Positions 26,638 through 34,293 of a stretch of DNA of 64,000 nucleotides are shown piece by piece. Where the stretch lies: positions 434,001 through 498,000 of the forward strand of contig JACKEY010000004.1 of NCBI GenBank assembly GCA_020632755.1, read 5' to 3'. Numbering within the stretch: the first letter of the stretch is position 1; every line of letters begins with the position of its first letter. The notes under the pieces are model-generated. The model saw only the letters and a list, made by a program, of their open reading frames with translations. It searched no databases and was not told the DNA's origin. A program made the translations under genes and the position numbers. The stretch is from Alphaproteobacteria bacterium (lineage in GTDB: Bacteria; Myxococcota_A; UBA796; UBA2385).

Positions 26638-26643
26638 ACCATA
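26638..26643 (-). promoter_or_regulatory. Candidate -10 box for the rhodanese-like gene
   Basis: TATGGT on the minus strand. Predicted transcription start at about 26631 and a 21-base leader that contains AGGAG. Confidence 0.35.
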
Positions 26644-26659
26644 TCGCGGCCCGCGCAGC

Positions 26660-28201
26660 TCAGGGCCGGCGGCCGCTGGTCTCGGTGAGCTCGCACAGTC
26701 GGCGGGCGGCGTGCTCGGGCAGGTCGGTGGCCCGCCACAGCCAGTTGCCCTCGGCTTCGCCCGGCACGTTCATCCGCGCCCGGCTGTCCAGTCCCAGCAC
26801 GTCCTGCAGCGGGGCGACGGCCCAGCGCGCGACGCTGTGGTGCAGCGCATGCAGCAGCTGCCAGTGCGGCTCGCGGCCGTCGCGGCTCAGGTAGCGTCGC
26901 ATACGGTCGCGGACGGACTCGTCCACCGCGGCGTACCAGCCGACGACCGTGTCGTTGTCGTGCGTGCCGGTGTAGGCGACCCAGCGCTCGTGGGCGTAGT
27001 TCTGGGGCAGGAAGGGGTGGTCCCAGCCGCCGCCGAAGGCGAACTGCAGGATCTTCATGCCCGGCAGCTCCAGCCCGTCGCGTAGCGCGTGCACGTCGTC
27101 GGTGATGAGCCCCAGGTCTTCGGCGATCACGGGCAGGGCGTCGTCGGGGGACCAGCCGGTCGCCCGGAGCGCCGCCGGCGGATCGGCCCGCAGGTCGGCG
27201 GCCAGGGCGTCGAACAGCGCCCGCCCCGGTCCGGGCTGCCAGCCGCCGGTGGTGGCGTCCGGGGCGTCGGCCGGCACATGCCAGGCGGCCACGAAGCCGC
27301 GGAAGTGGTCGATGCGCACGGCGTCGACCTGGGCCAGCACGGCGCGCAGCCGGGCCTTCCACCACGCGAAGTCGGTGTCGGCGTGGGCCGGCCAGTCGTA
27401 GAGCGGGTTGCCCCACCGCTGGCCCTTGGGGCTGAAGTAGTCGGGGGGCACACCCGCGACCGGGTCGGGCCGCAGCCCGCCGGCGGCGTCGCGGCCCCAC
27501 AGGAACAGGTCGCGGTGCACCCAGGTGTCGACGCCGCCGCCCGACACGAAGATCGGCACGTCGCCGACCAGCTGGATGCCGCGGGCGTGGGCCTGGGTGC
27601 GCAGCCGGGCCCACTGGTGGTGCACCAGCACCTGGGCGTGCAGGTGGCGGCGGATCTCGGCGGCGTGGGTCTCACGAGCCCGGGCCAGGGCGTCGGGGTG
27701 GCGGTCGCGCAGCGGCGCGGGCAGGTCCCACCAGCCCCGGCTGTCCGGGTGGGCCTTGGTGAGCGCCATGTACAAGGCGTGGTCGTGGGCCCAGGGCGCG
27801 ATCTCCCGCAGGATGGAGGCCAGCGCGGGGTCCGCGGCCGGATCCAGGCGCTCGGCCGCCCGCTGGACCCGCTGGGCGTGCCAGCCCGTCAGCGCCGCGG
27901 CATCGACCCGGCCCGGCGGGCAGGTCGGACGGCCCGCGAGCTCCGCTGCGTCCAGCAGTCCCTGGTCGACCAGGGCTTCCAGGCTGACCAGGTGGGTGCC
28001 GAGGGCCAGCGCGGACGGGCTGTCGTAGGGCGACAGCCCGGCGCCGGGCGGGTTGAGCGGCAGGAGCTGCCACAGCGTCTGGCCGGCGGCCTGCAGCCAG
28101 TCCAGGAAGCGCACGGCGCCAGCGCCCAGGTCGCCGGCCGGGCCGGGCCCGGGCAGGGACGTGGGGTGGAGGAGGATGCCGGCGCGGCGAGGGGCGGACA
28201 T
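26660..28201 (-). CDS. malQ: 4-alpha-glucanotransferase (amylomaltase, GH77)
   Basis: 513 residues, ATG with GGAG upstream. It transfers alpha-1,4-glucan segments between maltodextrins in the cytoplasm. The N-terminal family motif GILLHPTSLPGPGPAGDLG is intact. Catalytic residues are visible: nucleophile Asp298 in VDAVRIDHFRGF, acid/base Glu361 in VIAEDLG, and Asp415 in TGTHDNDTVVGW. The SPKGQRWGNPLYDW loop typical of GH77 is at 257-270. Length equals that of the short bacterial amylomaltases, without the N-terminal extension of E. coli MalQ. No other glycogen genes lie nearby in this window. Confidence 0.96.
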   Translation of the reverse strand: MSAPRRAGILLHPTSLPGPGPAGDLGAGAVRFLDWLQAAGQTLWQLLPLNPPGAGLSPYDSPSALALGTHLVSLEALVDQGLLDAAELAGRPTCPPGRVDAAALTGWHAQRVQRAAERLDPAADPALASILREIAPWAHDHALYMALTKAHPDSRGWWDLPAPLRDRHPDALARARETHAAEIRRHLHAQVLVHHQWARLRTQAHARGIQLVGDVPIFVSGGGVDTWVHRDLFLWGRDAAGGLRPDPVAGVPPDYFSPKGQRWGNPLYDWPAHADTDFAWWKARLRAVLAQVDAVRIDHFRGFVAAWHVPADAPDATTGGWQPGPGRALFDALAADLRADPPAALRATGWSPDDALPVIAEDLGLITDDVHALRDGLELPGMKILQFAFGGGWDHPFLPQNYAHERWVAYTGTHDNDTVVGWYAAVDESVRDRMRRYLSRDGREPHWQLLHALHHSVARWAVAPLQDVLGLDSRARMNVPGEAEGNWLWRATDLPEHAARRLCELTETSGRRP

Positions 28202-28414
28202 GCGCGCTCCAGGCGAGCGGGGAGGAGGTCCCCGCGGGAGGAGGCGGGAGGGGGAACGGAGAGGCGGCGGCATATCCAGCGCGCCCGGGCCGTGGGGAGG
28301 ATGTGCGTGATCCGAGACGGCGGGCTATACGCCCCGGGTTGTCTCCCTTCCGCGGGTCGCAGGTCGATCCGCCCGAACATCCGGTGCCCGCATCGCACCC
28401 CCTCGGAGGTCCTC

Positions 28415-28564
28415 ATGGCCAGCAAGTCCGCCCGTCACCGCGCCAAGCTGCGCGCGAAGTTCCGCAAGTCCCGCGCCCGCCAGTGCGGCCAGATGAAGGT
28501 CAAGAAGGCCGGCGGCCGCATGAAGCGCAGCACGCCGACCAAGGGCAACCGCAAGCGCTTCTGA
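28415..28564 (+). CDS. Small, extremely basic 49-residue protein, ribosomal-protein-like
   Basis: 49 residues, about half Lys or Arg, starting MASKSARHRAKLRAKFRK and ending KGNRKRF. Evidence for translation: GGAGG at 28405-28409 with five-base spacing to ATG, a separate transcription unit, and a strong hairpin just after the stop. Composition and size match small ribosomal or nucleic-acid-binding proteins, but I do not recognise it as a known ribosomal protein, and it does not match the THX-type motif. Single Cys at residue 24. A TATACG sequence at 28326-28331 could be its -10 box. Likely well expressed; function not known. Confidence 0.78.
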   Translation: MASKSARHRAKLRAKFRKSRARQCGQMKVKKAGGRMKRSTPTKGNRKRF

Positions 28565-28584
28565 GCCCGCGCGGCTCCCACGAT

Positions 28585-28609
28585 GAAGGCCCGGGTCTCC
28601 CGGGCCTTC
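28585..28609. terminator. Perfect 11-bp hairpin, likely bidirectional terminator
   Basis: Left arm 28585-28595 (gaaggcccggg), loop tct, right arm 28599-28609. It lies between the convergent small basic protein gene and the FkbH-like gene. A T/C-rich tract follows on the plus strand but there is no long U-run. Confidence 0.7.
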
Positions 28610-28634
28610 TCGCGTCTCGGGGCCTCTCCCTGCC

Positions 28635-30155
28635 TCAGGCCTCGAAGCGGACCCACGGCGCGAAGCCGGCCGACGCCTCCTCGACCAGGCCCGCGGTCGC
28701 GCCGTTGTGGCCGGTGTCCTCTCGCACGACGCGGACGCCGGGCTCCTGCTCCCACATCCGCGCCAGCAGGCTCGCAGCGACCCGATGGGGCAGGACGCGA
28801 CAGGAACAGGCCCAGGCGACCAGCCGGCGCGCCTCCTCCTCCCCCGCGAACAGCCCGGCGCAGACCAGCCCGTGGTCCGCGATGCGGTCCCGCACCTCGG
28901 CCACCCACAGGCCCTCCACCGTCGTCGGCGCCGGCCGCGCCCCGGTGAGCACCAGCTGTCGGGTCCGCGCCAACAGCTCGCGCACCCGCGGCAGGTCGGC
29001 CTCGGTCGCCGGGCGGACCCGCGCCACCAGCTGAAGCCCGGCGAGGAAGGCGTGCAGGCGATCCGCGGGTGTGGCGTGTACGGCGGCGCGGCTCTTGTAG
29101 CTGCCGGCCCGCAGCGCACCCTGCGGGGACGGGCGCTGCACGGTGAGCTCGGGCAGCTCGGGCAGCCGCCAGGCCGCGTCGCCGGCGTCGAGGCAGCGGA
29201 CCTCGGGCAAGACGTCGGCCACCTGCTCGCGCTCGACGGCGCGGTCGTCGACGAACACCAGCTGGTCGGTGCCGAAGCCCAGGCCCGCCGCGATGGCCCG
29301 CAGCATGGCTGCCTTGTCGCCGAAGCCCGCTTCGACGGCGACGAAGTCGTCCTGGTCCAGCAGCAGGTCCAGCGGCGCCACCCGGGGCCGGCGGAACCGC
29401 GCGGCCACGACCGCGGGATCGTTGCGGGTGGCCAGGGCCAGCAGCACGCCGCGGCGCTGCAGCTCGCGCAGCGCCAGGTGGATGCCCCGCGGGGCGCGCC
29501 ACCAGGCCGCCTCGACGTCCGGGGGGGCGGGTTGCCAGGCCGGGTTGGCCGCCACGAAGCCGTCGTCGGCGATGCGGCCGTGGATCAGGGTGTCGTCCAG
29601 GTCGACCACCACGCACTTGCGGGGCCCCCGGGTGCGAGCCAGCCAGTGGCCGCGGACCGCGTCGGCCTCGACCTGCGCGGCGGTGCGACCGTCCAGCCGG
29701 GACCGCCCCAGGTCGCCGAGCTCGGCCTCGCCGTGGCCGGGCCCGAACCGCACCCCGTCGGCCAGGATGCCGTGGCGGGCCCACAGGCCGGCGACGTCCA
29801 GCACGGGCAGCCCGTCCAGCGGGTCCGGCCACCGCGGCCCGGCGGTCGGCATCGCCGGGGCCCCGCGAACTCCGCGGTACAGCACCGGCGCGGCGGCCAG
29901 GGCGTCGATGACCGCGCGCAGGCCGTCGCCTTCGACGGGCAGCTCCCCCCCGCGCAGCCCGGCCGCGACCCACGGCGTCGTCGTGGTCCACTCGAACAGG
30001 TCCACGTAGACCAGCGCCGGCTGCAGCCGCGCGACCAGCTGCACATCGCTCCAGCCGGCCACCGTCGCCCGCAGCCCCGCGGCCTGCAGGGCGTCGGCCA
30101 CCCGCTGCAGCCCGCAGCGCCCGAGCAACAGCACGTCGCAGCCGGTCGGGGTCAC
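28635..30155 (-). CDS. FkbH-like HAD-superfamily protein
   Basis: 506 residues; GTG start overlaps the upstream stop as GTGA. The HAD core begins with VVVDLDDTLIHG (Asp185 and Asp187 as the expected nucleophile pair) and includes ALATRNDP and FVDDRAVEREQV. The C-terminal 130 residues resemble the GNAT-like tail of FkbH proteins (DRIADHGLVCAGLF, WACSCRVLPHRVAASLL). The N-terminal 180 residues are the variable region. FkbH proteins load activated three-carbon units onto carrier proteins, or act on small hydroxy acids in antibiotic and surface glycan pathways; no carrier protein is seen here. Coupling to the oxygenase gene suggests a common tailoring function. Confidence 0.88.
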   Translation of the reverse strand: MTPTGCDVLLLGRCGLQRVADALQAAGLRATVAGWSDVQLVARLQPALVYVDLFEWTTTTPWVAAGLRGGELPVEGDGLRAVIDALAAAPVLYRGVRGAPAMPTAGPRWPDPLDGLPVLDVAGLWARHGILADGVRFGPGHGEAELGDLGRSRLDGRTAAQVEADAVRGHWLARTRGPRKCVVVDLDDTLIHGRIADDGFVAANPAWQPAPPDVEAAWWRAPRGIHLALRELQRRGVLLALATRNDPAVVAARFRRPRVAPLDLLLDQDDFVAVEAGFGDKAAMLRAIAAGLGFGTDQLVFVDDRAVEREQVADVLPEVRCLDAGDAAWRLPELPELTVQRPSPQGALRAGSYKSRAAVHATPADRLHAFLAGLQLVARVRPATEADLPRVRELLARTRQLVLTGARPAPTTVEGLWVAEVRDRIADHGLVCAGLFAGEEEARRLVAWACSCRVLPHRVAASLLARMWEQEPGVRVVREDTGHNGATAGLVEEASAGFAPWVRFEA

Positions 30156-31030
30156 GCCGTCCACCACCCCGACACCGTCCAGCGTGTGCGCCGCGGCGGC
30201 TCGACCACGTGCCAGCTGGTCGCGTCGGGCACGAACAGGCACAGGTCGCCCTGGTGCGGCAGCCAGCGCTCGCGCACCACGAAGTCCGCGCCCCGGGGCG
30301 CGCCGAAGGCGATGGCGCCTCCGTCGGCGGCGGTCCAGGCGGCGTTCAGGCCCAGGGCGAAGGTCGCGCGGTAGCGGGGCCCGTCGGGATGCACGCGCAT
30401 GTGGTCGCCGGGGTCGAGCTTCCAGGCGTTCACCGCGAGCTCGTCGGGCAGGCTCACCCCCAACACGGCGCCGAACAGCTCCAGCGACACGGGGTCGGTG
30501 AGCAGCTCGCGCAGGGCGGCGAGCCCCGTCACCCGGCGACGCCAGCCGGCCACCACGGCGGTGTCCAGGCGCTCGAGGGCCATCGCCTCGACCTCGCGCC
30601 GCACCACGTCGACGAAGGCCGGCGCCAGGAAGCCGCGCAGGGTCAGCACCCGGGCCCCGGCGGCCCGGTCCTCGGCCAGCCGGCGCAGGGTCTCGCCGTC
30701 CCGCCAGCGTGGGCTCAGCCCGTCGGGCAGATCTTCGGCCCGCGACCAGTCCACGTCCGGCACGTCCGCGACGGCGGGGGGCTTCGGCGGCGCGGCCAGC
30801 CGGGCGGCCAGCACCTGGGCCCGCACGGCGTCGGCAGCCGGACCCTCGACCAGGATCGCCGCGGCCAGCCGGGCCGAGAGCGCGTCGTCGGGGGCGCCGA
30901 GGCCCGCCAGGTCGGCGGCCGACAGGTGGTGCACGCGCTCCAGGATGGGGTCGTAGACGTGCAGCCCACCGGCGCCGTCGGGGGTGGTGAGCAGCTCGCG
31001 GCGCAGGGGCGGGGGAGGGGAGTGCGGCAC
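30152..31030 (-). CDS. 2OG-Fe(II) oxygenase with PqqD-like N-terminal region
   Basis: 292 residues, GTG start. The C-terminal 150 residues are a prolyl-4-hydroxylase-type dioxygenase: H-x-D iron ligands His214 and Asp216 (HMRVHPDGPRY), distal ligand His274 (TSWHVVEPP), and Arg283 for 2-oxoglutarate binding. Such enzymes use oxygen and 2-oxoglutarate to hydroxylate or desaturate substrates. The first 75 residues (GGLHVYDPILERVHHLSAAD and so on) look like a PqqD/RRE fold, which binds leader peptides in RiPP pathways; this is inference. Translation is coupled to the FkbH-like gene. Transcription probably starts on the GTG (TAGTCT box). Confidence 0.85.
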   Translation of the reverse strand: MPHSPPPPLRRELLTTPDGAGGLHVYDPILERVHHLSAADLAGLGAPDDALSARLAAAILVEGPAADAVRAQVLAARLAAPPKPPAVADVPDVDWSRAEDLPDGLSPRWRDGETLRRLAEDRAAGARVLTLRGFLAPAFVDVVRREVEAMALERLDTAVVAGWRRRVTGLAALRELLTDPVSLELFGAVLGVSLPDELAVNAWKLDPGDHMRVHPDGPRYRATFALGLNAAWTAADGGAIAFGAPRGADFVVRERWLPHQGDLCLFVPDATSWHVVEPPRRTRWTVSGWWTA

Positions 31031-31042
31031 GGGCAGAGACTA
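31031..31042 (-). promoter_or_regulatory. Leaderless-type -10 box for the oxygenase-FkbH operon
   Basis: TAGTCT (31042-31037, minus) fits TANNNT and has ten bases between TA and the GTG at 31030. Confidence 0.5.
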
Positions 31043-31126
31043 CGCTGCTGCGGGCCGGGCGCGGAGCAGGCTTCCCACCCGGGCGGGCTGGGGTGTCTTC
31101 CCTGCAGCCCTGGTCTCGGAGTCCCC

Positions 31127-32215
31127 ATGTTGCTGCTGCTGTCGATGCTGGCCTGCCGCCCTCCGGCCGGGGTCGAGGTGCGCGCGGTCGAGGAGTGGGG
31201 GCCGCTGCCGCAGGCCGACAGCATCAAGGGCCGGGACGGCGGCTACTCGGCCGAGGCCTTCGGCGAGACCGTGTGGGTCTACGGCGACACGGTGCTGTCG
31301 GTCGAGGGGGAGGACGGCAGCTCCTGGCGGCACAACAGCTGGTCCCACAGCGCCGATCTGGACGGCAGCGACGGCATCGACGGCTTCGTCGAGGAGGAGG
31401 ACGCGCTCGGCGCTCCCCGCGAGCTCTTCCCCCAGACCGACGCCGAGGCCGCCTTCAACACGGCGCACGCCGGCGACGACTGCGCCTGGCAGCCCTGCGG
31501 CGCGCGGCTGGCGCTGTGGCCGGGGCCCGTCCTGACCGACCCCGACAGCGGGCGCGTCTGGGTCGGCGCCATCGAGATCGGCAGCATCCCGGGCGACTGG
31601 ACCTTCTGGGGCAACGGCGCCGGGCTCGCGCCCTGGAGCGGCCTGGACGCGCGCCCCGAGCGGGTCGAGGTCCGCCCGGACGACGACTTCCCCACCACCC
31701 TGTGGGAGCCCGACGAGTTCGAGCCCAACGGCGGCGTCGTGCACGACGGCGCGATGTGGCTGTTCTCGTGCAACCTGGGCTGGCGCAAGCGCTGCCGGCT
31801 GGCGCGGGCGCCCCTCGACGACGTGCTGGACCGCGGCGCCTGGCGCTACTGGGACGGCGGCGACTGGGCGATCGACCCCGGGGACGCCGCGCCGCTGTTC
31901 GAGGGCGGGTCCTTCCTGTCGGTGCACTGGCGCGAGCAGGTCGGCCTGTGGATCGCCGTCTACGATCGGCCGTTCAGCAGCGAGGTGTCGCTGCGGACCG
32001 CGCCGGACCTGGCGGGACCGTGGTCGGAGCCGCTGTTCGTCACCGACATGCCGGCCAGCTGGGACGGCGGCGCACCCTATGGCGCGCTCGCCCACCCCGA
32101 GCTGTCCTGGACCGACGGCGAGAGCTGGTGGGAGCTGGTCACCTGGTACCGCTCGCCGGGGGACTGGCGGGGCGAGCTGCCGGTGGTCGCCGTGCAGCTC
32201 GCCCCCGCCGGCTGA
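31127..32215 (+). CDS. Secreted lipoprotein, DUF4185/propeller-like
   Basis: 362 residues, ATG with GGAG six bases upstream. A very short signal peptide ends in MLAC (Cys10). The body has repeated Trp/Gly/Asp motifs: FGETVWVYGDTVLS, RVWVGAIEIGS, GGVVHDGAMWLFSCNLGW, FLSVHWREQVGLWIAVYD, and TAPDLAGPWSEPLF. These are the blade-like signatures of DUF4185 and five-bladed propeller glycoside hydrolase relatives. It is probably an extracytoplasmic carbohydrate-binding or -hydrolysing protein; catalytic residues cannot be assigned. The stop directly abuts the convergent threonyl-tRNA synthetase stop with no bases between. Confidence 0.75.
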   Translation: MLLLLSMLACRPPAGVEVRAVEEWGPLPQADSIKGRDGGYSAEAFGETVWVYGDTVLSVEGEDGSSWRHNSWSHSADLDGSDGIDGFVEEEDALGAPRELFPQTDAEAAFNTAHAGDDCAWQPCGARLALWPGPVLTDPDSGRVWVGAIEIGSIPGDWTFWGNGAGLAPWSGLDARPERVEVRPDDDFPTTLWEPDEFEPNGGVVHDGAMWLFSCNLGWRKRCRLARAPLDDVLDRGAWRYWDGGDWAIDPGDAAPLFEGGSFLSVHWREQVGLWIAVYDRPFSSEVSLRTAPDLAGPWSEPLFVTDMPASWDGGAPYGALAHPELSWTDGESWWELVTWYRSPGDWRGELPVVAVQLAPAG

Positions 32216-34108
32216 CTAGAACGGCAGGACCGACTCGGACACGACCTTGGCGACGAAGTCCTCGACCGTCATGGTGCCCAGGTCGCCGTCGTCGCGGGAC
32301 CGGATCGACACGGTGCCGTCGGCCAGCTCCTGCTCGCCGATGACCGCCATGTAGGGCACCAGCATGCCGTGGCACTGGCGGATCTTGTAGCCGATCTTGC
32401 TGTCGCCATCGTCGAAGTGCACGCGCACCCCGGCGTCTGAGAGCGCCTTGGTCACCGACGCGCCGTGGTCCAGGCTCTTCTCGGACACGGTCATCACCCG
32501 CACCTGCTCCGGGCACATCCAGACGGGGAACTTCCCGGCGTAGTGCTCGATCAGGATGCCGACGAAGCGCTCGAAGCTGCCGAACACGGCGCGGTGCACG
32601 ACGACGGGGCGGTGCAGCTCGTTGTCGGCCCCGACGTAGGTCAGGTCGAAGCGGATCGGCAGGTTGTAGTCGAGCTGGACCGTGGCGCACTGGTGGCTGC
32701 GGCCGAGGGCGTCGTAGACGTCGAAGTCGATCTTGGGGCCGTAGAAGGCGCCGTCCCCCTTGTGGATGCCGTAGCTCCGGCCGCTGCGGTCGAGGGCTTC
32801 CTGCAGCGCGCCTTCTGCCCGGTCCCACAGCGCGTCGTCGCCGAGCATCTTCTCGGGGCGGGTGGCGAGGTTGACCTCGACCTTCATGCCGAAGGCCGCG
32901 TAGACCCGGTCGATGAGCTCGAGCAGGGCGGCGACCTCGTCGGCGATCTGGTCCTCGGCGCAGAACAGGTGGCCGTCGTCCTGGCTGAACTGGCGCACCC
33001 GCGTCAGCCCCGACAGGGCGCCGGACAGCTCGTTGCGGTGCAGCACGCCCTGGTCGTGGATGCGCAGCGGGAGCTCGCGGTAGCTGCGCTTCCGGCTGCG
33101 GAAGATCAGCATGTGGCTGGGGCAGTTCATGGGCTTGAGGCCCAGGATGCGCTGGTCCGTGCCCTCGAGCTCGTCGGCGTCGCCTTCCAGGAAGTGGCCC
33201 TCGGGGAAGTGGAAGAGGTTCTCCTGGTAGTGGTCCCAGTGGCCGCTGGTCTCGAACAGCTTCTTGTCGAAGACGAGCGGCGTCTTGACCACGTCGTAGC
33301 CGCTGCCGGCCAGCAGCTTGCGCATCCGGCTGCCGAGCAGGTCGTAGATGAACTCGCCGCGGGGCAGCCAGAAGGGCGCGCCGGGGGCCCAGTCGTGGAA
33401 CATGAACAGGTCGAGCTGGGCGCCGAGCTTGCGGTGGTCGCGCTTCTTGGCTTCTTCGAGGCGGAACAGGTACTGGTCGAGCTCTTCCTTCGTCTTCCAG
33501 ACCGTGCCGTAGACGCGCTGCAGCTGCGGGTTCTTGGCGTCGCCCAGCCAGTAGGCGCCGGACACCTTGAGCAGCTTCACGTTCTTGGCCTGCTTGGTCC
33601 GCATGACGTGCGGGCCGCCGCACAGGTCGACGAACTCGCCGCCGTCCTTGCGGCGGTTCCGGTAGATGCTGACCTTCTCGACCGGCAGCCGGCCGATGTG
33701 CTCGACCTTGAAGACCTGGCCCTTCTCGGCGAAGTAGGCCACGGCCTGTTCCTTGGTCCAGTCCTCCTGCTCGAAGGGCTGGTTCTCCTTGACCACCTTC
33801 TTCATCTCGGCCTCGATGGCCTCGAGGTCGGTCTCGGACAGGGTCACGCCAGGGATGTCCACGTCGTAGTAGAAGCCGTCCTTGATGGCCGGGCCGAAGG
33901 CCAGCCGGGCGTCGGGCCACAGCTGCAGGATGGCCTGGGCCAGCACGTGGGCGGCGCTGTGGCGCAGGCAGTGCAGCCGGTAGTCGTCTTCGTTGTCGAA
34001 GGCGTCGCGGCCCATCTCGTGCTCTTCCTGGGCGAGGGCGCCGCCGTCTTCGGCGTCGTCCTGCGGGGCGGAGTCGGCTGCGGGATCGTTCTCGTGGTGG
34101 TTGCACAT
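32216..34108 (-). CDS. thrS: Threonyl-tRNA synthetase without TGS domain
   Basis: 630 residues, ATG with AGGAG. It charges tRNA-Thr with threonine in the cytoplasm. The editing (N2) domain starts at about residue 49 with LRHSAAHVLAQA and has the second editing motif (FVDLCGGPHV). The class II core has MNCPSHMLIF, VRQFSQDDGHLFC and PVVVHRAVFGSFERF, which supply the zinc ligands Cys, His and His. The C-terminal anticodon domain is intact. Instead of the usual N-terminal TGS domain of about 60 residues there is a short acidic stretch with CNHHEND. Synthetases without TGS are known but uncommon in bacteria. A second in-frame ATG (residue 32) is possible. Confidence 0.96.
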   Translation of the reverse strand: MCNHHENDPAADSAPQDDAEDGGALAQEEHEMGRDAFDNEDDYRLHCLRHSAAHVLAQAILQLWPDARLAFGPAIKDGFYYDVDIPGVTLSETDLEAIEAEMKKVVKENQPFEQEDWTKEQAVAYFAEKGQVFKVEHIGRLPVEKVSIYRNRRKDGGEFVDLCGGPHVMRTKQAKNVKLLKVSGAYWLGDAKNPQLQRVYGTVWKTKEELDQYLFRLEEAKKRDHRKLGAQLDLFMFHDWAPGAPFWLPRGEFIYDLLGSRMRKLLAGSGYDVVKTPLVFDKKLFETSGHWDHYQENLFHFPEGHFLEGDADELEGTDQRILGLKPMNCPSHMLIFRSRKRSYRELPLRIHDQGVLHRNELSGALSGLTRVRQFSQDDGHLFCAEDQIADEVAALLELIDRVYAAFGMKVEVNLATRPEKMLGDDALWDRAEGALQEALDRSGRSYGIHKGDGAFYGPKIDFDVYDALGRSHQCATVQLDYNLPIRFDLTYVGADNELHRPVVVHRAVFGSFERFVGILIEHYAGKFPVWMCPEQVRVMTVSEKSLDHGASVTKALSDAGVRVHFDDGDSKIGYKIRQCHGMLVPYMAVIGEQELADGTVSIRSRDDGDLGTMTVEDFVAKVVSESVLPF

Positions 34109-34267
34109 GGTGTGCTCCTGGGTGCGCGGTCGTCCGCCACACGAGGGCGGGCCGCTTTGGGTGGGGAGGCCCCGGCGGGGGCGGCAGGGAGCTAATCGCG
34201 CACCCGGGCCGCTGTCACGGGCCTTTCCGACCCCGACGGCGCCGCCCCGGGGGGGCGCTGCGTCGGC

Positions 34268-34273
34268 TAAGCT
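34268..34273 (+). promoter_or_regulatory. Candidate -10 box for the MopE/FG-GAP gene
   Basis: TAAGCT fits TANNNT. Predicted start near 34280 and a 14-base leader with GGAG before the ATG. Confidence 0.4.
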
Positions 34274-34293
34274 GCCGCCCTTCTGGAGTCCGC

